Source of the DNA: Micromonospora sp. AMSO31t
GTDB taxonomy: Bacteria; Actinomycetota; Actinomycetes; Mycobacteriales; Micromonosporaceae
NCBI RefSeq assembly: GCF_008868175.1
Contig: NZ_WBKT01000012.1
Location: 1-64,000, forward strand
Reading direction: 5' to 3'
DNA: 64,000 nucleotides
Shown here piece by piece: positions 16,397 through 25,409 of the stretch. The stretch's first letter is position 1, and the number at the start of each line of letters is the position of its first letter. A model generated the notes under the pieces. That model was not told the DNA's origin, did not search any database, and was given only the letters and a program-made list of their open reading frames with translations. The position numbers and the translations under genes were made by a program.

Positions 16397-18010
16397 CCGG
16401 GCCGGGCCGGCCCCACCGGCCGCTACGACCAGCATGGCGATGTCGTCGTGGACCTGACCGTCGAGCCACTCGTCGACGAGCTGGAGCAGCCGGTCGACCA
16501 GCGCGGCGGGGGGCAGCCCGGCTCCGGACGCGAGCGCCCGCCGCAGCCGGGCGTCGCCGAACATCTCCAGCTGGCTGCGCCCGCCCCGGGCCTCGGTCAC
16601 CCCGTCGGTGTACGCCACCAGCAGGTCGCCCGGGGCCAGGCGTACCTCCGCCTCGGCGAAGCGGGCCGCGGTCAGCGCCCCGACCGGCATCCCGCCCACC
16701 CGGACCGGTTCGACCCGGCCGTCGGTGCGGACCACCAGCGGGGCCGGGTGCCCGCCCCCGGCCACCCGGACCAGCAGCCCGCCGTCCGGCTCGCGGGTCA
16801 GGGCGCCCAGCAGGAGGGTCGTGAACTGGGGCCGGCGGGCCGCGTCGGGTGCGTCCAGCAGCGCGCGGTTGAGCAGGTCCATCAGCTCTCGCGGGCGCTG
16901 CTCGACCAGCCGCAGGGTCCGCAGCGACTGGCGTACCCGCCCGGTCAGCACGGCGGCGCCGACCCCCTTGCCGCAGACGTCGCCGAGGGCGAAGAGGCCG
17001 CCGCCGGGGGTGGGGAGGAGGTCGTAGAAGTCGCCCCCGATGCGCAGGGTGTCCCCGGCGGCGCGGTAGCCGCCGGCCAGCGTCATCCCGGGCAGCGACG
17101 GCAGGGCCGGGGGGAGGAGGCTGTTCTGGAGTACGCGGGCCAGGTGCGCCTGTTCGCCGTAGAGGTCCGCGGCGGCCAGCGCGGCGCCCGCCCGGGCGGC
17201 GAACTCCCGGGCCAGCTCCACCTCCCGCGGTCCGAAGCCGCTCCGCTCGGGACGGCGGGCCAGGATGAGCGCGCCGGCCGGGCCGCCGGCGCTGCGCATC
17301 GGGCTGATCAGCACGGCGCCGGGCCGGCCGAAGCCCGCGGGCAGCATCTCGTCCAGCTCGGCGTCGAGCCCGGGGCCGGGCTCGGTGACGTCCCCGCCGA
17401 GCGCCTCGACCAGCCCGGGCACCGCCTCGACCGCCGGCCAGCCGGCGACGCCGGTGACCGGGCCGGGCTCGTCGGCGGCGTACCGGACCCAGTGCGGCTG
17501 GTCCTCGGCGGGCGGGGACGGGCGGTGCACGACCACGGCGGCGTCGGCCAGGTAGGGAACCGGGAGGGTGACGGCGGCGCGCAGCGTCTGGTCCCGGTGC
17601 AGGGCGAGCCCGAGCCGGCTGCCCGCCTGGGCCAGGAACGCGGTGCGGGACCGCTCGGCCAGCAGCGCGTCGGCACGCGCCTGCTCTTCGGTGACGTCCC
17701 GCACGTACCAGGCGCAGGTGCCGCCGGCCAGGCCGCGCCGGACCCCGCGCAGCCGCCGGCCGTGGTGTTCGGTGTCGAAGGTCCCGCCGCCGCCGCGCAC
17801 CGCGCCGGCCAGCGCGGGGACCGGGCAGCCGGCCAGGTCGACGCCGGGGGAGAGCTCGGGGAGGAGCTTCGCGGCCGTGGCGTTGACCAGGGTGACCATG
17901 CCCGCCCGGTCGGTGGTCACGACGGCCTCGGCGAGCCCGTCCAGCAGTTCGCGGGCGAGCCGGGAGTCGTCCGGCAGCGCGGCCCCGGCCGGCGGTCGGG
18001 CGGTCGTCAC
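16361..18010 (-). CDS. PAS-GAF-SpoIIE phosphatase
   Basis: 549 residues from the GTG at 18010. Domains in order are PAS (about 20-115: LLDGLAEAVVTTDRAGMVTLVNATA), GAF (about 140-305), and a SpoIIE/PP2C domain (about 320-535) with the canonical GGDFYDLL, LGDVCGKGVGAAVL, GGHPAPLV, AYTDGVTEARG and DDIAMLV motifs. All metal-binding aspartates are present, unlike the neighbour at 14646. It probably controls an anti-anti-sigma pathway in response to a signal sensed by PAS/GAF; no anti-sigma or antagonist gene is nearby. The ribosome site is weak. A GTG at 18064 is a possible upstream start but has GAGGA touching it. Its 3' end overlaps the convergent MarR gene. Confidence 0.9.
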   Translation of the reverse strand: MTTARPPAGAALPDDSRLARELLDGLAEAVVTTDRAGMVTLVNATAAKLLPELSPGVDLAGCPVPALAGAVRGGGGTFDTEHHGRRLRGVRRGLAGGTCAWYVRDVTEEQARADALLAERSRTAFLAQAGSRLGLALHRDQTLRAAVTLPVPYLADAAVVVHRPSPPAEDQPHWVRYAADEPGPVTGVAGWPAVEAVPGLVEALGGDVTEPGPGLDAELDEMLPAGFGRPGAVLISPMRSAGGPAGALILARRPERSGFGPREVELAREFAARAGAALAAADLYGEQAHLARVLQNSLLPPALPSLPGMTLAGGYRAAGDTLRIGGDFYDLLPTPGGGLFALGDVCGKGVGAAVLTGRVRQSLRTLRLVEQRPRELMDLLNRALLDAPDAARRPQFTTLLLGALTREPDGGLLVRVAGGGHPAPLVVRTDGRVEPVRVGGMPVGALTAARFAEAEVRLAPGDLLVAYTDGVTEARGGRSQLEMFGDARLRRALASGAGLPPAALVDRLLQLVDEWLDGQVHDDIAMLVVAAGGAGPARSGGAGHRRLAG

Positions 18011-18082
18011 CGCCGGTGGCCGGGCGCTTCGGTCTGTCGAACCGTGCGCATGCTGTCGGTGCACTCCTCGGTCGCGAATCCG

Positions 18083-18096
18083 TTGCCCGAGGGCAA
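18083..18096. promoter_or_regulatory. Perfect 14-bp palindrome upstream of PAS-GAF-SpoIIE gene
   Basis: TTGCCCGAGGGCAA is a perfect palindrome 73 bp upstream of the phosphatase start and 45 bp after the stop of the xylR-like gene on the same strand. It could be an operator for the phosphatase gene or a small terminator; neither is shown. Confidence 0.35.
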
Positions 18097-18141
18097 GCGT
18101 ACCGAGCGGGGGCGTCGGAAGCCCATGGCGGAGCGCCCCGC

Positions 18142-19374
18142 TCAGCCGGATCGGGCCAGCCAGGCGACCGGCTGGTCCACCACCCGGCGGACCACCGAGG
18201 TGGCCCCACCGACCGCCGCCGAGCGCGCCCCGAGCGCCGCCGGGCGCACGGTCACCGGGGACCAGGCGGCGGTGAGCACCCGCCGGGAGATCTCGGTGAC
18301 CACCGGCGGGCGCAGCCAGGGGGCGAGGGGGGCGTATCCGCCGCCGAGCACCACGGTGTCCAGGTCCAGCAGGTTCACCACGCCCGCCACGGCCACCCCG
18401 AGGGCGGTCCCGGCGTCCGCCAGGGCGGTCAGGGTTGCCGGGTCGCCCGCCCCGGCCAGGTCGGCCAGGCGGATGGCGGCGGTGTCCGCGGGCAGGTCCG
18501 CGCCGGCCAGACCGGCGGCGGCCAGGATGGTTTCCTGGCCCGCGTAGCGCTCCAGGCACCCCTGGCCGCCGCAGCGGCACGGCCGCCCCTGCGGCTGCAC
18601 CGGGATGTGACCGATCTCGCCGCTCCAGCCGCGCGCGCCCCGGTAGAGCGTCCCGTCCAGCACGATCCCGGCACCGATGCCGATCTCGCCGGTGATGTGC
18701 AGGAAGCTGGTCGAGCCGGGTGGGCCGGCGTGCAACTCGCCGAGGGCGGCCAGGTTGGCCTCGTTGTCGACCACCAGCGGGGGGATGCCGTCGACCGGCT
18801 CGGCGAGCGGGCGCCCGGCCAGCAGGGCGGGCACGTCGACGTCACGCCAGCCGAGGTTGGGCGCGAGCCGGACCAGGCCGCCGCCGTCGACCAGGCCCGG
18901 CACGGCGAGCGCCGCGCCGGCCAGGGTCAGCCCGTCGCGTACGGCGGCGGCGCGGGCCTCGGCGGCCAGTGCGGCAAGTCTGTCCAGGGCGTCGGCGGGG
19001 GAGACCGGGCGCAGGTCGGCGCGGCGCACCAGGTGGTGCCGGACCGCCCCGGTCAGGTCGACCACGCAGGCGGCCAGGTAGTCGACGTTCACCTCCAGGC
19101 CGAGCCCGGCCGGGCCGTCGCCGGCCAGCACGAGCCCGCGGGCGGGCCGCCCGGCCCCGGTGCGCGGCGCGGGTTCCGCCTCGGCGACCAGCCGGCCGGC
19201 GATCAGGTCGTCCACGACGGCGGAGACGGTGGCCCGGGTCAGCCCGGTCCCGGCGGCGATCCCGGCCCGGGACGGCGGTCGGTCGGCGGTGGCGATCCGC
19301 CGGAGCACGACCGCGAGGTTGAGCTCGCGCAGGCTGCCCTGGCGGACCGCGCCGGCGGTGCTGGGGCTGGTCAC
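18142..19374 (-). CDS. xylR: ROK family repressor of xylose genes (XylR-like)
   Basis: 410 residues from GTG 19374. An ATG nine codons upstream (19401) is in frame but adds a poor N-terminus and has no ribosome site. A winged helix-turn-helix (~residues 15-75: NLAVVLRRIATADRPPSRAGIAAGTGLTRATVSAVVDDL) is followed by a ROK sugar-kinase-like domain with LGLEVNVDYLAACVVDLTG and the zinc/cysteine ROK motif (EIGHIPVQPQGRPCRCGGQGCLE, split around residue 270). It lies divergent to xylA across ~50 bp of AT-rich DNA, which is the standard arrangement for a XylR that represses xylAB and itself until xylose binds. The assignment to xylose rests on this context. Confidence 0.9.
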   Translation of the reverse strand: MTSPSTAGAVRQGSLRELNLAVVLRRIATADRPPSRAGIAAGTGLTRATVSAVVDDLIAGRLVAEAEPAPRTGAGRPARGLVLAGDGPAGLGLEVNVDYLAACVVDLTGAVRHHLVRRADLRPVSPADALDRLAALAAEARAAAVRDGLTLAGAALAVPGLVDGGGLVRLAPNLGWRDVDVPALLAGRPLAEPVDGIPPLVVDNEANLAALGELHAGPPGSTSFLHITGEIGIGAGIVLDGTLYRGARGWSGEIGHIPVQPQGRPCRCGGQGCLERYAGQETILAAAGLAGADLPADTAAIRLADLAGAGDPATLTALADAGTALGVAVAGVVNLLDLDTVVLGGGYAPLAPWLRPPVVTEISRRVLTAAWSPVTVRPAALGARSAAVGGATSVVRRVVDQPVAWLARSG

Positions 19375-19401
19375 CCCTTGACACTGCCACAGCGCCGCCA
19401 T

Positions 19402-19424
19402 TTAATTCAACCACTGAACAAATT
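19402..19424. promoter_or_regulatory. Candidate XylR operator / divergent promoter
   Basis: An AT-rich island in GC-rich DNA between xylR and xylA holds the dyad TTCA-N5-TGAA (19406-19418), flanked by TTTAA and CAAATT. ROK-type XylR proteins bind AT-rich dyads between divergent xyl genes. The symmetry outside the core is imperfect. Confidence 0.55.
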
Positions 19425-19453
19425 GTGGACGACACCACCACCCGGAGGTCCCC

Positions 19454-20641
19454 ATGGCGCCCCGTCCCACCCCCGCGGACAAGTTCTCCTTCGGTCTCTG
19501 GACGGTGGGCTGGCCGGCCCGCGACCCGTTCGGTGATGCCACCCGGCCGGAGCTGGACGCCGTCGAGGCCGTCCACCGGCTGGCCGAGCTGGGCGCGTAC
19601 GGGATCACCTTCCACGACGACGACCTCGTCCCCTTCGGGGCGGACGCCGCCACCCGCGACGCCCAGCTGGCCCGGTTCCGCAAGGCCCTCGACGAGACCG
19701 GCCTGGTGGTGCCCATGGTCACCACCAACCTCTTCACCCACCCGGTGTTCAAGGACGGCGGCTTCACCAGCAACGACCGCTCGGTCCGCCGCTACGCGCT
19801 GCGCAAGGTGCTGCGCAACGTCGACCTGGCCGCCGAGCTGGGCGCGCGCACCTTCGTCATGTGGGGCGGCCGGGAGGGCGCCGAGTACGACGTGGCCAAG
19901 GACATCCAGGCCGCGCTGGACCGCTACCGCGAGGCGGTCGACCTGCTCTGCCAGTACGTCGTCGACCAGGGCTACGACCTGCGCTTCGCCATCGAGCCCA
20001 AGCCGAACGAGCCGCGCGGCGACATCCTGCTGCCCACCGTCGGGCACGCGCTCGCGTTCATCTCCACCCTGGCCCGCCCGGACCTGGTCGGCCTCAACCC
20101 GGAGGTCGGCCACGAGCAGATGGCCGGGCTGAACTTCGCGCACGGCATCGCCCAGGCGCTCTGGCAGGGCAAGCTGTTCCACATCGACCTCAACGGCCAG
20201 CGCGGCATCAAGTACGACCAGGACCTGGTCTTCGGCCACGGCGACCTGCTCAACGCGTTCGCCCTGGTCGACCTGCTGGAGCACGGCGGCCCGAACGGCG
20301 GCCCGGCGTACGACGGGCCCCGGCACTTCGACTACAAGCCCTCCCGGACCGAGGACATGACCGGGGTGTGGGCCTCCGCGGCGGCGAACATGAGCACCTA
20401 CCTGCTGCTCAAGGAGCGGGCCGCGGCGTTCCGGGCCGACCCCGAGGTGGCCGAGGCGCTGGCCGCCAGCAAGGTGACCGAACTGGGCGCCCCGACGCTG
20501 GGCCCGGGGGAGAGCTACACCGACCTGCTCGCCGACCGCGCCGCGTTCGAGGAGTTCGACCCGCAGGCGGCCGGGGCGCAGGGCTACGGCTTCGTCCGGC
20601 TCAACCAGCTCGCCGTCGAGCACGTGCTCGGCGCGCGCTGA
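19454..20641 (+). CDS. xylA: Xylose isomerase
   Basis: 395 residues, ATG with GGAGG 8 nt upstream, the usual length for actinomycete (class I) xylose isomerase. It converts D-xylose to D-xylulose, and glucose to fructose in industrial use, in the cytoplasm with two divalent metals. Active-site residues are readable: His54 and Asp57 in [10 protein letters not shown], the WGGREG block, [10 protein letters not shown] with the metal-binding Glu and Lys, [27 protein letters not shown] with metal-site Asp residues, and [11 protein letters not shown]. It is the first gene of a xylA-xylB operon that is divergent from xylR and presumably induced by xylose. Confidence 0.97.
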   Translation: MAPRPTPADKFSFGLWTVGWPARDPFGDATRPELDAVEAVHRLAELGAYGITFHDDDLVPFGADAATRDAQLARFRKALDETGLVVPMVTTNLFTHPVFKDGGFTSNDRSVRRYALRKVLRNVDLAAELGARTFVMWGGREGAEYDVAKDIQAALDRYREAVDLLCQYVVDQGYDLRFAIEPKPNEPRGDILLPTVGHALAFISTLARPDLVGLNPEVGHEQMAGLNFAHGIAQALWQGKLFHIDLNGQRGIKYDQDLVFGHGDLLNAFALVDLLEHGGPNGGPAYDGPRHFDYKPSRTEDMTGVWASAAANMSTYLLLKERAAAFRADPEVAEALAASKVTELGAPTLGPGESYTDLLADRAAFEEFDPQAAGAQGYGFVRLNQLAVEHVLGAR

Positions 20642-20652
20642 GGCGGGTCGCC

Positions 20653-22131
20653 ATGCCGCTCGTCGCCGGGGTCGACTCGTCGACCCAGTCCTGCAAGGTG
20701 GTGGTCCGGGACGCGGAGACCGGCGCGCTGGTCCGGCAGGGCCGCGCGCCGCACCCGGAGGGCACCGAGGTCGACCCGCACGCCTGGTGGGACGCCCTGC
20801 GGGCGGCCGTCGCCGAGGCCGGCGGGCTGGCCGACGTGGCCGCCGTCGCGGTCGGCGGCCAGCAGCACGGCATGGTCTGCCTGGACGACGCGGGGCAGGT
20901 GGTCCGCCCGGCGCTGCTCTGGAACGACACCCGCTCCGCCGACGCCGCCCGCGAGCTGATCGAGGAGGCCGGCGGCGGGGAGGCCGGCCGCCGGTTCTGG
21001 GCCGACGCGACCGGCGCCGTGCCGGTGGCCAGCTTCACGGCCACCAAGCTGCGCTGGCTGGCGCGGCACGAGCCGGCCAACGCCGACCGGGTGGCCGCCG
21101 TCTGCCTGCCGCACGACTGGCTCACCTGGCGGCTGGCCGGCGCACCCGGCCTGGCCGCGCTGCGCACCGACCGCGGCGACGCCAGCGGCACCGGCTACTG
21201 GTCGCCGCGTACCGGCGAATACCGCCTCGACCTGCTGGAACGCGCCTTCGGCCGGCGACTGCGGGTGCCGGCCGTGCTCGGCCCGGCCGAGGCGGCCGGC
21301 CACCTCGACCCGGCGGCGCTCGGCGCCGGGCCGAGCGCCGACGGCCCGGTCCTGCTGGGCCCCGGCACCGGCGACAACGCCGCCGCCGCGCTCGGCGTCG
21401 GAGCCGGCCCGGGCGACGTGGTCGTCTCGATCGGCACCTCCGGCACCGTCTTCGCGGTGGCCGACACTCCCGCCGCCGATCCGAGCGGCGCGGTGGCCGG
21501 CTTCGCCGACGCGACCGGCCGGTTCCTGCCGCTGGTCTGCACGCTCAACGCCGCCCGCGTGCTCGACGCCGCCGCGACGCTGCTCGGCGTCGACCTGGCC
21601 ACCCTGAGCGAGCTGGCCCTGACCGCCCCGCCCGGCGCCGGCGGGCTGGTCATGGTGCCGTACCTGGAGGGGGAACGGACCCCGGACCGGCCCCACGCCA
21701 CCGGCGCGCTGCACGGCCTCACCCTGGGCACCTCGACCCCGGCGCACCTGGCCCGGGCGGCCGTCGAGGGCATGCTCTGCGCGCTCGCCGACGGGCTCGA
21801 CGCGCTGACCGCGCAGGGTGCCCGCGCCGACCGGATCATCCTGGTCGGCGGCGGGGCCCGCTCCGCCGCCGTGCGGCGGATCGCCCCGCAGGTCTTCGGC
21901 CGCCCCGTGGTCGTGCCCCCGCCGGGGGAGTACGTCGCCGACGGGGCCGCCCGACAGGCCGCCTGGATCGCCCTGGGTGGCGCGGCGCCGCCCACCTGGT
22001 CGGCCGGCGACACCGAGGAGTACGCGGCGGACGGCGACTCCGGCTCGCGGCACGGCGCGTCCGGGGTTCCCGCCGTCCGTGCGCGCTACGCGGAGGCCCG
22101 CGACCGCATCCTGGACCGGGCGCCTGGGTGA
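20653..22131 (+). CDS. xylB: Xylulokinase
   Basis: 492 residues, FGGY kinase family. ATG 20653 lies 11 bp after the xylA stop. The N-terminal ATPase phosphate-1 loop is [13 protein letters not shown], followed by [11 protein letters not shown] and [11 protein letters not shown]. The C-terminal half has [11 protein letters not shown], the FGGY-type signature region [15 protein letters not shown], and an adenosine motif ([16 protein letters not shown]). It phosphorylates D-xylulose to xylulose-5-phosphate, feeding the pentose phosphate pathway, and completes the two-step pathway begun by xylA. A hairpin follows the stop codon. Confidence 0.96.
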   Translation: MPLVAGVDSSTQSCKVVVRDAETGALVRQGRAPHPEGTEVDPHAWWDALRAAVAEAGGLADVAAVAVGGQQHGMVCLDDAGQVVRPALLWNDTRSADAARELIEEAGGGEAGRRFWADATGAVPVASFTATKLRWLARHEPANADRVAAVCLPHDWLTWRLAGAPGLAALRTDRGDASGTGYWSPRTGEYRLDLLERAFGRRLRVPAVLGPAEAAGHLDPAALGAGPSADGPVLLGPGTGDNAAAALGVGAGPGDVVVSIGTSGTVFAVADTPAADPSGAVAGFADATGRFLPLVCTLNAARVLDAAATLLGVDLATLSELALTAPPGAGGLVMVPYLEGERTPDRPHATGALHGLTLGTSTPAHLARAAVEGMLCALADGLDALTAQGARADRIILVGGGARSAAVRRIAPQVFGRPVVVPPPGEYVADGAARQAAWIALGGAAPPTWSAGDTEEYAADGDSGSRHGASGVPAVRARYAEARDRILDRAPG

Positions 22132-22140
22132 GCCGGCCGC

Positions 22141-22156
22141 CCGCCGACCCCGGCGG
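22141..22156 (+). terminator. Short hairpin after xylB
   Basis: A 6-bp perfect stem (22141-22146 with 22151-22156) with a 4-nt loop lies 9 bp after the xylB stop. A second small hairpin, 22182-22200, follows before the MFS gene. It is probably a weak terminator. Confidence 0.4.
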
Positions 22157-22228
22157 TCCGGATCGGCCGATGCCGTTGACCGGCGGGTCGTGTTCCCGCC
22201 GTGATCTTTGCCTGGTTTGCTGCCCGGC

Positions 22229-23644
22229 ATGAGCAGCGGCACGAGGGTCTCCCGGCGGGGGAACGCGGCGCACCGGTTCTACAGCGTGGTGGTGTTCGTG
22301 GTGCTCGCCTCGCTGGACAACGTGGCCATCGGCCTGGTCCCGCCGCTGTACGGGCCGATCTCGGGCGCGCTCGGGGTGTCGCAGCGGCTGCTCGGCCTGG
22401 TCACCGCGGTCAGCTTCCTGGTCAGCGCGGTCGCCGCGGTGGCCTGGGCGTACGTCGGCGACCGGACCGACCGCAAGCCCCTGCTCATGGTCGGCACGCT
22501 GATCTGGGCCGCCGGCACCGGGGGCAGCGCCCTCGCCCAGGGCTACCCGACGTTCCTGGCCGCACAGCTCGTCGCGGCGATCGGGTTGGGCGCGGTCGGC
22601 TCGGTCGGCTTCTCCGTGGTCACCGACCTGATCTCGCCCCGCCGCCGGGGCCTCGTGATGAGCTTCTGGGGGCTATCCCAGGGCGTCGGCACGCTCGCCG
22701 GCACGCTGACCGGGGGCCTGCTGGGCGCCACCGACTGGCGGCGGCCGTTCCTGGTGCTGACCGTGGTCGGCCTGCTCGCCACCCTGGCGTACCTGTTCAC
22801 GTACGACATCCGGCGCGGGCAGAGCGAGCCGGAGCTGGCCGCGGCGCTCGACGCCGGTGGCGAGTACGACTACCGGATCAGCCGCGCCGACCTGCCCCGG
22901 ATCCTGGCCCGGCGGACCAACCGCTGGCTGGTCCTCCAGGGGCTGACCGCGCAGGCCGCGTTCGGCTCGCTGGTGTGGCTGCCCGTGCTGTTCAGCCAGC
23001 GGGCCGAGGCGCAGGGCTACTCGGCGGCCACCGCCGTGGTGGTGGGCAGCGTCTTCGCTACCCTGTTCCAGCTCGGCGGGGTGCTGTCCATCGTGGGCGG
23101 CCTGGCCGGCGACGCGCTGCAACGGCGTACGCCGAGCGGCCGGGCGCTGGTCGCGGCGGTGGGCATCCTCGCGGCCGTGCCGTTCTACCTGGTCCTGTTC
23201 TTCGTGCCGATCCGGATCGACGTGCCGGACGGCGGCAGCTCCGGCGCGGTGATCGCGGCGGTGCTGTCCAGCGTGTTCACCGAGCCCACGGTGGGGCTGA
23301 GCCTGCTCACCGCCGTGCTCGCCCTCGCGCTCACCTCGGCCAACTCGCCGAACTGGTTCGCGCTGATCGCGGACGTCAACCCGCCCGAGCACCGGGGCAC
23401 GGTCTACAGCCTCGGCAACCTGGTCAACGGGGTCGGCCGGGCGGCCGGCAACGGGCTGGTCGGGGTTGCCTTCGGGGCGCTGCGGGCGGCCTTCCCGCCG
23501 CCGCTGAACTACGCCGTCGGGCTGGCCGCGTTCCAGCTCTTCTTCATCCCGACCGGGTTCATGTACTGGCTGGCCGCCCGGACCTCGCCGGGGGACATCG
23601 AGTCGGTCCACGACCTCCTGCACGCCCGCGCCGACCGCCTGTAA
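22229..23644 (+). CDS. Major facilitator superfamily transporter
   Basis: 471 residues from ATG 22229; a TTG seven codons earlier is also open but less likely. About 12 hydrophobic segments are present. The MFS motif A is visible between helices 2 and 3 (AYVGDRTDRKPLLMVG), and a second conserved block lies near SPRRRGLVMSFWGLSQGVG. The N-terminal pattern SLDNVAIGLVPPLYGPIS and the spinster-like loops suggest a drug or metabolite:proton antiporter group, with no substrate readable. No Shine-Dalgarno is evident. It may belong to the xylose neighbourhood, but the hairpins after xylB argue for separate transcription. The stop is followed by the GGGGCCCC repeat cluster. Confidence 0.88.
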   Translation: MSSGTRVSRRGNAAHRFYSVVVFVVLASLDNVAIGLVPPLYGPISGALGVSQRLLGLVTAVSFLVSAVAAVAWAYVGDRTDRKPLLMVGTLIWAAGTGGSALAQGYPTFLAAQLVAAIGLGAVGSVGFSVVTDLISPRRRGLVMSFWGLSQGVGTLAGTLTGGLLGATDWRRPFLVLTVVGLLATLAYLFTYDIRRGQSEPELAAALDAGGEYDYRISRADLPRILARRTNRWLVLQGLTAQAAFGSLVWLPVLFSQRAEAQGYSAATAVVVGSVFATLFQLGGVLSIVGGLAGDALQRRTPSGRALVAAVGILAAVPFYLVLFFVPIRIDVPDGGSSGAVIAAVLSSVFTEPTVGLSLLTAVLALALTSANSPNWFALIADVNPPEHRGTVYSLGNLVNGVGRAAGNGLVGVAFGALRAAFPPPLNYAVGLAAFQLFFIPTGFMYWLAARTSPGDIESVHDLLHARADRL

Positions 23645-23721
23645 GGAAGGGCCCCTTCTTAACGCCTCGTGCATAGCAGGGGCCCCTTCTTGACACCGGG
23701 CGTTAAGAAGGGGCCCCTGCT
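23643..23721. repeat. Cluster of three GGGCCCC-centred repeats with inverted pair
   Basis: Three related copies of a ~20-bp element lie in the 85-bp gap between convergent genes. Copy 1 (23643-23663) has AAGGGCCCCTTCTTAAC. Copies 2 (23675-23691) and 3 (23705-23721) are perfect 17-bp inverted repeats of each other with a 13-nt loop. The centre AGGGGCCCCT is itself a palindrome. Such elements are, from memory, scattered in Micromonospora and Salinispora intergenic regions. Here the inverted pair can act as a bidirectional terminator. Confidence 0.8.
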
Positions 23722-23729
23722 TGCACCTG

Positions 23730-25373
23730 TCAGGCGCGGTACCAGACCGTGACGTCGGTGGGGACGGTCTCGTCCGCCAGCGGGGCGCTCGACGCCAGCA
23801 CCTCGGCCCCGGCCGGCAGCGGCACGGACTCCGCACCGAAGTTGGTGAGCACGGTGAGCCCGCCGTTGGTGAAGGTCAGCACCTCGTCGCCGGAGGAGAG
23901 CCACCGCAGCGGCCCCCGCGCCAGCCCGTGCTCGTGGCGCAGCCGCAGGGCCGTCCGGTACAGCTCGTAGGTCGAACCGTCGACCCCGCGCTGCCGGTCG
24001 AGCGCGTACTCGGCCCAGCTCGCCGGCTGGGGGAGCCAGCTCGCGTCGGTCGGCCCGAAGCCGTACGACGGGGCGTCGGCCTCCCACGGGATCGGCACCC
24101 GGCAGCCGTCCCGGCCGCGCTGGGTGTGCCCGCTGCGCTCCCAGGTGGGGTCCTGCCGGGCCTCGTCGGGCAGCGTGGTGTGCTCCGGCAGCCCCAGCTC
24201 CTCGCCCTGGTAGAGGTAGGCGGAGCCGGGCAGGGCGAGCATCAGCAGGCTGGCCGCCCGGGCCCGGCGCAGGCCGAGCGCGGCGTCGGGCTGCGGGTCC
24301 CCGATGCCGATGCCGTTCGGGCGGCCGCCGCCGACGGCCAGCCCGAGCCGGGAGGCGTGCCGGACCACGTCGTGGTTCGACAGCACCCAGGTGGTCGGGG
24401 CGCCGACGCTGTCGGTGGCCTCCAGCGAGCGGGTGATCACCGCGTACTGGGCGGGTGCGGTCCAGGCGGCGAGCAGGTATTCGAAGTTGAACGCCTGGTG
24501 CATCTCGTCCGGCCGCACGTAACGGGCCAGCCGCTCGGCCGGCTCCACCCACGCCTCGGCGACCAGGATCCGCTCCCCGTCGTAGGAGTCGAGCAGCCGC
24601 CGCCACTCCCGGTAGATCTCGTGCACGCCGTCCTGGTCCCACATGGGCGGGCGCGGCTTGTCCACGTCCGCGCCGGAGAGGATCTCCTGCGGCTCCTGCC
24701 AGTCGGCCAGATCGGCCTGCTTGATGAGGCCGTGCGCCACGTCCACCCGGAACCCGTCGACGCCCCGGTTCAGCCAGAACCGGAGGACGTCCAGGAACTC
24801 GGCGCGCACCTCCGGGTTGCCCCAGTTGAGGTCGGGCTGGCCGGTGTCGAAGAGGTGCAGGTACCACTGGCCGTCCGGCAGCCGGGTCCAGGCCGGCCCG
24901 CCGAAGACGCTCTCCCAGTCGTTCGGCGGCTCGGCGCCCTGCGGGCCCCTGCCGTCGCGGAAGATGTACCGGTCCCGCTCTGGGCTGCCCGGCGCGGCCG
25001 CGACCGCGGCCCGGAACCAGCGGTGCTCCGACGAGGTGTGGTTGGGCACCAGGTCGACGATGACCCGCAGGCCGCGCGCCTTCGCCTCGGCGATCATCTT
25101 GTCGGCGTCGCCGAGGGTGCCGAAGAGCGGGTCGACGTCCCGGTAGTCGGCCACGTCGTAGCCGGCGTCGGCCTGGGGGGACGGGTAGAACGGCGACAGC
25201 CAGATCGCGTCGACGCCCAGCTCGCTGAGGTGGTCGAGGCGGGCCGTGATGCCGGGGAGGTCGCCGATGCCGTCGCCGTTCGCGTCGGCGAACGAGCGCG
25301 GGTAGATCTGGTAGATGACGGCCTCGGTCCACCAGCCGGTGGCCGGGGTCTCCTGCGTCGCGTCGGTGTTCAG
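23730..25373 (-). CDS. GH13 alpha-glucosidase with apparent CTG start
   Basis: 547 residues if begun at the CTG at 25373. The frame is open back to a TGA at 25410-25412 and has no ATG, GTG or TTG before Val74 (25154). Starting at 25154 would delete the first strand of the TIM barrel (WWTEAVIYQIYPRSFADANG), which is strictly conserved. The CTG has AGGGAG 8 nt upstream and would give MNTDATQETPA. Catalytic residues are in place: VDLVPNH (Asp107, His112), nucleophile Asp211 in GFRVDVAH, acid Glu273 in VAEAW, and Asp335 in SNHD. It resembles maltose- and isomaltose-type alpha-glucosidases acting in the cytoplasm on imported alpha-glucosides. A sequencing or editing problem near the start is the alternative explanation. 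Confidence 0.9.
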   Translation of the reverse strand: MNTDATQETPATGWWTEAVIYQIYPRSFADANGDGIGDLPGITARLDHLSELGVDAIWLSPFYPSPQADAGYDVADYRDVDPLFGTLGDADKMIAEAKARGLRVIVDLVPNHTSSEHRWFRAAVAAAPGSPERDRYIFRDGRGPQGAEPPNDWESVFGGPAWTRLPDGQWYLHLFDTGQPDLNWGNPEVRAEFLDVLRFWLNRGVDGFRVDVAHGLIKQADLADWQEPQEILSGADVDKPRPPMWDQDGVHEIYREWRRLLDSYDGERILVAEAWVEPAERLARYVRPDEMHQAFNFEYLLAAWTAPAQYAVITRSLEATDSVGAPTTWVLSNHDVVRHASRLGLAVGGGRPNGIGIGDPQPDAALGLRRARAASLLMLALPGSAYLYQGEELGLPEHTTLPDEARQDPTWERSGHTQRGRDGCRVPIPWEADAPSYGFGPTDASWLPQPASWAEYALDRQRGVDGSTYELYRTALRLRHEHGLARGPLRWLSSGDEVLTFTNGGLTVLTNFGAESVPLPAGAEVLASSAPLADETVPTDVTVWYRA

Positions 25374-25409
25374 CGCCTTCTCCCTGTCGTGCGTACGGGA
25401 CGAATCTGT

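Noticed and set aside
16137-18209. 690-codon minus-strand frame overlapping the PAS-GAF-SpoIIE gene
   Set aside because: Arg/Gly/Pro-rich shifted frame of the phosphatase.
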